Shown here piece after piece: positions 57,786 to 64,000 of a stretch of 64,000 bases of DNA. The stretch comes from Bradyrhizobium icense (lineage in GTDB: Bacteria > Pseudomonadota > Alphaproteobacteria > Rhizobiales > Xanthobacteraceae): contig NZ_CP016428.1 in assembly GCF_001693385.1 (NCBI RefSeq), positions 5,580,001 through 5,644,000 of the forward strand, written 5' to 3'. The notes below the pieces were generated by a model. It saw nothing but the letters and a program-made list of their open reading frames with translations. It was not told where the DNA came from and did no database searches. Numbering within the stretch: the first letter of the stretch is position 1; every line of letters starts with the position of its first letter. A program made the translations under genes and the position numbers.

Positions 57786-57844
57786 GAATCGGACCCTATA
57801 AACGATAAGTTGCAAACAATAGAAACATATGTCGGCAGGAAACA

Positions 57845-58855
57845 ATGGCCGATGCTTGTTTCGACGATTTATCCAAGCGGAAATGGACTTTCTCGATGAC
57901 CAAGGACCATGGACCGAAGCCGGACGACATCGACCCGTACGAGCGGCAATTACTTCCACCTGACGGGAACTTCGACAACCTTGTTAGCAACTGGAGGCGT
58001 GTAAATTCCCGGCTGACGATCTTCCTGGGCGCCGGGGCTTCGGTCGGCGCCAAAAACCGCGCAGGTCAACTCCTGCCTTCTGCGCTGCGGCTGCGGGATG
58101 AGATCTGGCTGGAGTTCATGTGCAACGATGAAGAGAGGCGAGCGTTTGGACCGAATACGCTCGGGATGATGACACTCGAGCATGCTGCGGCCTTGGCCGA
58201 AGCGCGGGCCGGACGGGGGGCAATAGAGGAATATCTAACGGCGCGATTCGACTGCACCCGACCTCTTTGGCAACACGCTGTGCTTCCCTTTCTCGGACCG
58301 AAGGCGCTCTTCACTACGAATTATGATGAGCTCATCGAAAAGGGCTGGCGCCTTCAGATTGGGCAACCAAAAACGGAGGAGATTTTCCTAAGGCACAATG
58401 CAGCGCACCTGGATTCTCCGGCTCCCAGAATGTCCTTGTTCAAACCGCACGGGACGATGGAGCTTGCAGCGCGCCAAATCGGGCAAGGAGGACTCGTCAT
58501 TACAATGTTCGATTACTTTCGTATGATTGGCGATTACAAAGGTATGATCGAACGATTCCTTTCCGACTTCAACCAGAGCTGCGTACTGTTTATCGGATAC
58601 GCTTTCATGGATATGGACATAGGAGCCGAGCTTTTTCGTCTTAGACAGGATAGAAAGATTCCATGGTACGCCGTGTTCCCTCGGGACGATGCCGACGTTC
58701 GGAGGATGTACGAGCAGAAGTTCGGCATCCTGCAGATCAACCGGCGCTCACTTGACTTCCTTGTAGAGCTCGATGATCGAGTTGACTTCATTGCAGACAA
58801 AAAATGGAAGTTCGATCAATTATCGAATCTTAGAGGGGCCGGCTTGATTCAATGA
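57845..58855 (+). CDS. SIR2-like domain protein
   Basis: The protein has 336 residues; its ATG is 5 bases after AGGA. FLGAGAS (about 60), ALFTTNYDELIEKG (about 157), KPHGT (about 200) and FIGYAFMDMDIGAELF (about 249) are the nucleotide-binding motifs of SIR2-like defence proteins, which typically degrade NAD+ on infection. It is transcribed away from the Mokosh-like pair with 59 bases between the starts, so both may share a control region. No C-terminal partner domain is present. It could be a stand-alone effector or an added component of the neighbouring system. Confidence 0.8.
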   Translation: MADACFDDLSKRKWTFSMTKDHGPKPDDIDPYERQLLPPDGNFDNLVSNWRRVNSRLTIFLGAGASVGAKNRAGQLLPSALRLRDEIWLEFMCNDEERRAFGPNTLGMMTLEHAAALAEARAGRGAIEEYLTARFDCTRPLWQHAVLPFLGPKALFTTNYDELIEKGWRLQIGQPKTEEIFLRHNAAHLDSPAPRMSLFKPHGTMELAARQIGQGGLVITMFDYFRMIGDYKGMIERFLSDFNQSCVLFIGYAFMDMDIGAELFRLRQDRKIPWYAVFPRDDADVRRMYEQKFGILQINRRSLDFLVELDDRVDFIADKKWKFDQLSNLRGAGLIQ

Positions 58856-59146
58856 GTGGTGCGAATTTCTGGTCAATGCCGGGGTCGCAGCGATAAGTAA
58901 TCATCGTACGTGCACGTATCGCACGCAAGAGGATCAGGGCCTACAAGGGGGGAGGCAAGACCATTAATAGCATGATCAACCCCGTAGCCGTTAATGGACT
59001 GTGGGCGCCTGTGGATATCGAACATGAGTGAAAGCCGCCGGCGGTATTGAGGCCATAGGGGCACGATGTGATTTGTGTCATCTTGCGCATCTCTTACGTT
59101 CATGCTGAGGCGTTTTGTCGACATCAGCTTAGATAGGCTCTATACG
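58856..59146. other. intergenic, no gene seen
   Basis: No ORF with a ribosome site or known domain. It carries the upstream region of the DCL-family gene. Confidence 0.4.
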
Positions 59147-59888
59147 ATGGCCAAATCTGTTTCTCTTCCTAACGGCCGGTTCTGGAAGGCGCAAACTGCC
59201 GCACTTGATCACTTCAAGAACATGCTCAAGCGGTATGCCGACGAGCAAACTGTCGAAGACTATCTTGATCACGATGATCTTGTCGCCCTTCTCGAGCGTT
59301 ACGATGCCGTCATCATCGACGGACCGACGAAGATTGGGCGTGGAATAGACTATTTTTTCCGGCGCCAAAATGCTGGCGAAGGCTTTTCAACACCCGGCTT
59401 TTGGGTGCGTCGGGTCGACGGCAGCGAAACCGACCTCAGTTACATCCAGGCCGTAAAAGGGCAACCGAAGTCGAATGCGCAGGAGTTCTATGATGCCTGC
59501 AGAGCCGCCGTGGCGGCCGATCTCCTGGCGGCGAAGAAACGTCATTTCACCGCTTTTCGCTGATAGTACGGGCCGCGTCCCTTGCGACCTCACCGGCGAG
59601 TTGCTTGCTTTCCCTGACGCCCATCTCGATCATGCTTATCCGACTTTTGGGCAATTGGTCATAACATTCCGCGCCGCGCGTGGTTGGCAGCATGGCGCGC
59701 CTAATGGAACGCTGACCTTGCCGGCAGACGCGCAGACTACCACGACCTTTGTCGATAGAGCCGTCGCGGAGGCCTTCCGGCTATTTCATCACGGCGCAGC
59801 GACGCTCCGGATCGTTGCACGACACCGAAACCTCTCGATGTCAGCGGGTCAGCGGCGACCGAAAGTGAAGTTGCCAGTAAAGATTTAG
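59147..59888 (+). pseudogene. DCL-family (DUF3223) protein, frameshifted
   Basis: From ATG 59147 (MAKSVSLPNGRFWKAQTAAL) the text IGRGIDYFFRRQNAGEGFST and GFWVRRVDGSETDLSYIQAV is the DCL/DUF3223 domain. After RHFTAF an extra C near 59558 causes a stop; the next frame continues with ADSTGRVPCDLTGELLAFPD AHLDHAYPTFGQL, with CxLTG...HxDHxxP motifs that resemble an HNH-like nuclease site. One base restores a protein of about 247 residues. Members are often linked to mobile elements and defence regions. Confidence 0.8.
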
Positions 59889-60288
59889 GATGAGGTGTCC
59901 GCGCCATGGACCCATTGGAAAAAGACGCTGGCTACACGGTCACATTGCGATTCCTGATAGCACGCGGCTGGCGGATGAAGAGCTCGCGTTATTGCTCCGC
60001 TCCGTGATGGACGTTGGAGTATCCAAACAAGGCTCTGCTCGCGCAATTCTCAGCCGCCGAACTGGATCTCAATCGCGGGTGGGCGTCCACTGCATGCATT
60101 CTCCACATCGGTCGAGCAACAACAATCCGGATCTTTGCTGCAAACCGGTCGCCGTCGGCCATCCTTAATGCCCACCGTGGTATTGTGACAATGCCTCAGC
60201 GGATCCGCGCATCATCGAATGGCGGCAGAACCTGACCAAGATATCTTTTCAGTAGCGGAAAAACCTGCGAATCGACGAGATTGGCTTT
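59889..60288 (+). other. decayed coding-like stretch, unidentified
   Basis: Plus-strand frames give short runs such as LADEELALLLRSVMDVGVSK and AELDLNRGWASTACILHIGR, which change frame within 150 bases. It is probably a broken gene between the DCL gene and the ATPase operon. No family is recognised. Confidence 0.35.
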
Positions 60289-60465
60289 ATGAGCACGTTG
60301 CAGAAGACGATTGCAGACAAGTTCCTCGCCAAATTGGCCGAGGACGAGGACTTCGATTCAAAAAAGATCGAGCAGATTACCGGTCTCTTAGCGGCGGATA
60401 AGAAGCCTAAGGCTGACGACTTCGCCAAGGTATTCGCGTCTGATGACGCCGGCGACATCGAATGA
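60289..60465 (+). CDS. 58-residue acidic protein coupled to the SMC-like ATPase
   Basis: ATG 60289 opens MSTLQKTIADKFLAKLAEDE; the rest is Asp/Lys-rich and helical, ending SDDAGDIE. Its TGA overlaps the ATG of the ATPase (ATGA), so the two are translated together. The size and charge suggest a small accessory subunit of the ATPase. No family is recognised. Confidence 0.65.
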   Translation: MSTLQKTIADKFLAKLAEDEDFDSKKIEQITGLLAADKKPKADDFAKVFASDDAGDIE

Positions 60466-62909
60466 TCAAGCTCGAGAGCGCCCATATCGAAGAGGTACGT
60501 GGTATTCGCAAGCTGGATATCACGTTCGGCAAGAATACGTTCTCGGTATCCGGTCCCAATGGATCGGGTAAGAGCGGCGTGATCGATGCAATCGAGTTCG
60601 CGCTAACTGGCAAGATGAGTCGTCTGACCGGTGCGGGCACCAAGGGCTTGTCCGTCGCCGAGCATGGGCCCCACGTCGATAAGACCAAATTTCCGGACGC
60701 GGCCTTCGTCAGCCTGACCGTTCATTTCCAGGAACTTGGGAAGACGGCGACCATCACGCGCAAAGTTTCCGCTCCAAAAAAGCCGACGATCAATCCCAAC
60801 GAACCTGATATCCGGGCGGCCTTCGACGAAATCGCCGGACATCCCGAAATTACACTGTCGCGCCGCGACATTCTGCGCTTCATCTTGATCGAACCCACCA
60901 AACGGTCAGAAGAGATTCAGGCGATCTTGAAGCTTGACGAGATCGGCCAGACGCGCGCGGCCCTGAACACCGCTGGCAACAGACTTCAATCTGCGCAAAA
61001 GCTCGCGTCGACACAGGTCGATACCAGTCGGGACACGCTGCAGCGGCACCTGCAGATTGCGGAATTCCGCGCGCCCGACCTCCTCAGCGCGGTCAATGCG
61101 CGGCGAAAGACTCTCGGGCTGCCGGAGATCGCGACGCTTGCAGCGGATACTAAGCTCGATGCGGGACTTTCCGGCGGCGATAAACTGCCAGAGTTCAACA
61201 AGGCATCCCAATTGCGCGATCTTGAAGCCCTTTCCGGCGCCTTGGAGAAGATTGGGCCTGCCGGCGCAGAGCCCACCACAGTTATTCTGGCGGCAATCGC
61301 CCATCTTGAAGCCGATCCCTCGCTCCTGGATGCATTTCAGCGCCGCGCTCTGATCGAGAAGGGCCTTGAACTGTTGGACGGCGCCGAGTGTCCACTCTGT
61401 GATCACTCCTGGGATAATGAAGATCACCTGCGCAAGCATCTGGAAACGAAGCTGTCGAAATCTGGAGAAGCCGCCAAGCTTCAGGCTGAGATGCTCGGCG
61501 CTGGTTCAACGCTCGCACAGTACAGCGCACGGCTGGGCGGGCTCATTGCGCCAGTTGTCAGAATCGCAGCCGAGCACAATGATGCCGCCCGCCAGCTGCT
61601 TGATCGCTGGGCGCAAGATCTTGAGACCTTCAAAGGCGGTCTCTCCGACCTGCAGGGCCTTGTCGGCATGAAATCGCGGCTTGAACGCGGCTGGCATGGT
61701 CTACCGGGTCAGCTCGCAACAATGCTCGTTGCTATTAGGGCCGCCGTAGACGCGAAACCCGACCAGACAGCCCATGTAGACGCGCATACCTTTCTTACGA
61801 CGGCACAGTTGCGCCTCGATGATTATCGCGAGGCTATGCGTAAAGGCACCGCGGCCCAAAAAGCAGCCAAACTCGGCAAAGCCGCTTATGAGGCCTACTG
61901 CGATGTCATGGAGACCGAACTCAATGCGCTCTATGACAGCGTCGAAAAGGACTTCAGCACTTACTATAAGGCGGTCAACGAAGACGACGAAGTGAAATTC
62001 ACGGCGAAGCTCAGCCCAAGCGAGGGCAAGCTGGATTTTAACGTCAATTTTTACGAGCGCGGCCTATTTCCGCCGGGTGCCTATCACAGTGAAGGCCATC
62101 AGGACGGGATGGGCGTGTGCCTTTATCTGGCACTCATGAAGCGTCTTTTCGGAGATCGCTTCACGCTTGCATTGCTCGACGACGTGGTCATGTCCGTCGA
62201 TTCCGGACATCGCTATCAATTCTGCAAGCTGCTAAAATCGTATTTCCCCAATACCCAGTTTATCATTACGACCCACGACCGCCTTTGGGCGGAGCAGATG
62301 CGCTCGGCAGGTCTGGTTACCACCAAGACATCGCTCGCATTTCACAGCTGGACCGTTGATACAGGTCCGCTTGTCGAATCAAATGAAGAAATCTGGGACG
62401 AAATCGCGGCCGCACTTTCGCGCGGCAAGGTCGAAACCGCCGCCCATGGATTGCGGCGTCATCTTGAATATGCGTCTCGGCACCTAGCAGACCAGCTGGC
62501 GGCGCGGCCTGCGTTCCGCAGCGACGGAAATTACGAGCTTGGTGAACTACTCCCGAGCGTTCTGGTTCGCATGAACGAACTCTGCGGCAAAGCTGCGGAT
62601 GCCGCCCAATCCTGGGGCAATACCGCGGCAAAAGAGGAGGCTCTTAGCCGCAAGACGGCGCTATCCGAGTCAAACGGCGCACGCAGCGTTGAACAGTGGG
62701 CCGTCAACAAGGCGGTGCATTACAACGAATGGGCCAATTTCGGCAAAAAAGATTTTGAACCCGTCATCGCCGCGTTCAAGAGCCTGCTCGAATGCTTTCG
62801 CTGCGATGACTGCGGCTCGTGGCTTTACGCTTCGCCCAAACCAATCCCCGAGTCTCTGCGTTGCGCCTGCAACAAGGTCACCCTAAATCTCAAATCGAAA
62901 CCCAAGTAG
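60462..62909 (+). CDS. SMC/RecF-like ATPase with internal CxxC and C-terminal zinc ribbon
   Basis: Protein of 815 residues. The N-terminus MIKLESAHIEEVRGIRKLDI and the P-loop GPNGSGKSGVIDAIEFALTG (31-50) are typical of SMC/RecF/Rad50 heads. A single ECPLCD (about 309-313) in the middle of a helical region resembles a Rad50-type zinc hook. A signature-like SEGHQDGMGVCLYLALMK (about 543), Walker B LALLDDVVMSVD (about 569-581) and TTHDRLWAEQM complete the head. The C-terminal extension ends in CFRCDDCG...RCAC, a likely zinc ribbon. Coupled to a 58-residue protein and followed by a TIR-like gene, it is probably a DNA- or complex-sensing defence ATPase. It is not clearly any named system I can recall. 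Confidence 0.8.
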   Translation: MIKLESAHIEEVRGIRKLDITFGKNTFSVSGPNGSGKSGVIDAIEFALTGKMSRLTGAGTKGLSVAEHGPHVDKTKFPDAAFVSLTVHFQELGKTATITRKVSAPKKPTINPNEPDIRAAFDEIAGHPEITLSRRDILRFILIEPTKRSEEIQAILKLDEIGQTRAALNTAGNRLQSAQKLASTQVDTSRDTLQRHLQIAEFRAPDLLSAVNARRKTLGLPEIATLAADTKLDAGLSGGDKLPEFNKASQLRDLEALSGALEKIGPAGAEPTTVILAAIAHLEADPSLLDAFQRRALIEKGLELLDGAECPLCDHSWDNEDHLRKHLETKLSKSGEAAKLQAEMLGAGSTLAQYSARLGGLIAPVVRIAAEHNDAARQLLDRWAQDLETFKGGLSDLQGLVGMKSRLERGWHGLPGQLATMLVAIRAAVDAKPDQTAHVDAHTFLTTAQLRLDDYREAMRKGTAAQKAAKLGKAAYEAYCDVMETELNALYDSVEKDFSTYYKAVNEDDEVKFTAKLSPSEGKLDFNVNFYERGLFPPGAYHSEGHQDGMGVCLYLALMKRLFGDRFTLALLDDVVMSVDSGHRYQFCKLLKSYFPNTQFIITTHDRLWAEQMRSAGLVTTKTSLAFHSWTVDTGPLVESNEEIWDEIAAALSRGKVETAAHGLRRHLEYASRHLADQLAARPAFRSDGNYELGELLPSVLVRMNELCGKAADAAQSWGNTAAKEEALSRKTALSESNGARSVEQWAVNKAVHYNEWANFGKKDFEPVIAAFKSLLECFRCDDCGSWLYASPKPIPESLRCACNKVTLNLKSKPK

Positions 62910-63064
62910 ACGCGTATCTTTTTCGTAAACCATTGCCATCCTCATAATTCTCTATTTGGAACAATCACTTACGGAAGACACCAGGCCTTCACTTGCTCAA
63001 TTGCTGATCTCTCCGTTCAATATCGGGATTAGGTCATGCTGCGGCGTGATTCGCAGGAGCATCC
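62910..63064. other. intergenic, probable promoter region
   Basis: 155 bases between the ATPase and the TIR-like gene, AT-richer than its surroundings, with GGAG 5 bases before the ATG at 63065. No terminator hairpin is obvious. Confidence 0.4.
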
Positions 63065-64000
63065 ATGGGTTTCAAGATCAAGGGACTAGATGACCTTCAG
63101 CGCGAGATGACGCTTCTCAGCCAGGTCGCCGAAGCGCTGGACGGCAAGCTCACGACCGTCAACTTTGATCCCCATGATCAAACAAGCGTCGAGCGCGCCA
63201 TAGCCGACATGAAACTAGCGATTGACCAAAAGGTGAGCGGCTTTCGGAGCAGCACCATGGTCGATAACCTCGTGGCTGAGCTCAAGCAGAAATATGAAGA
63301 AGACATTCTAGCGCGTGCTGCAGCGGCGAGACTGGCGGACGGAGACAGGACGGTGGGTGGAAACGTGGACCAAGGCATTATGAGGCAGATCGAAAACACC
63401 GTGAACGACCTGCGCTCGGCCGAATTCAATACGTTCGACCGACACATCAAAAAGCTGTCGCGCCTGCTTCATTCGGAAACGCTCGAGCCGATTTCGAGCG
63501 CTCTGATTGCGGATATCGATCTTGATGCCTGGATCAAGTCAGGAGAAGCGACACAAGGTGGCATGGTCGGCAGCGCCACGCTGGAATGGCCGAGCGATCC
63601 GCAGAAAGAGCTCGGCTTGGTTATTCTCCTGATCGACAGATTCGCCCGGATCCCTGACGCGGCCATGGATTTCTCGCACACGTTTTACTATGCCGGGAAC
63701 AAGCTGACGGCCAATGTGCAGAACATGGCCGCACAGATGATCGTACCGTTTGCGCGAGATTACATCGAGCATGTCAAGAGGGCCACGGGTACGACAGAAG
63801 CCACTCTGCTGCCGGTCCGCTCTGGTCCGGCGGCACGCAAGGTCTTCATCGTCCACGGCCACGATGAGGGCGCGCGCGAGTCCGTCGCCCGATTTCTTGA
63901 ACAGCTCGAGTTCGAGGCGATCATTCTGCACGAACAGGCCAACCAAGGCCGCACCATCATTGAGAAGATTGAAGCACACGGCGAAGTCGGCTTTGCCGTC
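63065..64000 (+). CDS. TIR-like nucleotide-binding protein (partial, runs off the window)
   Basis: At least 312 residues are visible from ATG 63065 (MGFKIKGLDDLQREMTLLSQ). The first 240 or so residues are helical and of unknown family. From about 259, KVFIVHGHDEGARESVARFL and AIILHEQANQGRTIIEKIE give the fold of predicted TIR-like nucleotide-binding proteins (PF10137): VFIVHGHD at the first strand and the Glu in TIIEKIE as putative catalytic residue. Such domains hydrolyse NAD+ or sense cyclic nucleotides. It follows the SMC-like ATPase by 155 bases on the same strand, so it may be the effector of that operon. The C-terminus is outside the window. Confidence 0.75.
   Translation, partial: MGFKIKGLDDLQREMTLLSQVAEALDGKLTTVNFDPHDQTSVERAIADMKLAIDQKVSGFRSSTMVDNLVAELKQKYEEDILARAAAARLADGDRTVGGNVDQGIMRQIENTVNDLRSAEFNTFDRHIKKLSRLLHSETLEPISSALIADIDLDAWIKSGEATQGGMVGSATLEWPSDPQKELGLVILLIDRFARIPDAAMDFSHTFYYAGNKLTANVQNMAAQMIVPFARDYIEHVKRATGTTEATLLPVRSGPAARKVFIVHGHDEGARESVARFLEQLEFEAIILHEQANQGRTIIEKIEAHGEVGFAV

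Noticed and set aside
1..64000. CRISPR arrays, tRNA and rRNA genes
   Set aside because: I looked for regularly spaced short repeats, tRNA cloverleaf/TTCGAATC patterns and rRNA-like text and saw none; a tRNAscan or CRISPR search would settle this.

Overview
The window looks like accessory (symbiosis-island) DNA of a Bradyrhizobium-type nodulating alphaproteobacterium. The sequence shows a nod box, three NifA/sigma-54 promoter pairs (TGT-N10-ACA upstream of a GG-N10-GC -24/-12 element), a dctA dicarboxylate transporter, many decayed insertion sequences (IS701, IS256, IS110, IS630 types) and long stretches of broken genes. Genus-level placement is inference from these features; no 16S or other marker is present.

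Layout. 1-17 kb: a minus-strand set of units built from repeated modules. It holds a formyltransferase/half-condensation/adenylation NRPS, an ABC exporter present as one intact and one deleted copy, a TlpA-like thioredoxin-fold/TPR protein, a methyltransferase, and several very small ORFs. Three promoters of NifA/RpoN type point into it, so it was probably expressed during nitrogen fixation. Duplicated and scrambled NRPS pieces and an IS701 element with a CTAA target duplication show ongoing rearrangement. 17-21.6 kb: decayed genes (NnrU/MddA-like methyltransferase, IS630 transposase) and two small ORFs. 21.6-24 kb: a nod box followed on the minus strand by a NodF-like acyl carrier protein, a NodE-like ketosynthase with a large internal deletion, and dctA. 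24-25.5 kb: DUF736 genes typical of integrative elements.

25.5-31.4 kb: a tight six-gene operon for chorismate-derived secondary metabolism: class I glutamine amidotransferase, PabB-type aminodeoxychorismate synthase fused to a GNAT acetyltransferase, a histone-deacetylase-like amidohydrolase, an AroQ chorismate mutase, a prephenate dehydratase/BacA-like protein and an MFS exporter. This is the most coherent candidate for an undescribed pathway. 31.4-37.3 kb: an antitoxin with a broken toxin, an IS110 element killed by one stop codon, a DnaJ-domain protein and a broken outer-membrane protein. 37.3-45.2 kb: a two-module NRPS (A-T-C-A-T-C) translationally coupled to a MATE exporter. 46.4-47.8 kb: an MHS-type MFS transporter.

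48-64 kb: an anti-phage defence region. It holds a relic of a CD-NTase AGS-C sensor domain, a Mokosh type I-like pair (kinase-helicase with one frameshift, plus PLD nuclease), a divergent SIR2-like gene, a frameshifted DCL/DUF3223 gene, and an operon of a 58-residue protein with an SMC-like ATPase, followed by a gene with a TIR-like nucleotide-binding domain that runs off the end. Fragments of ParB, SRAP peptidase and DNA polymerase IV lie between the defence genes. I saw no rRNA, tRNA or CRISPR array.
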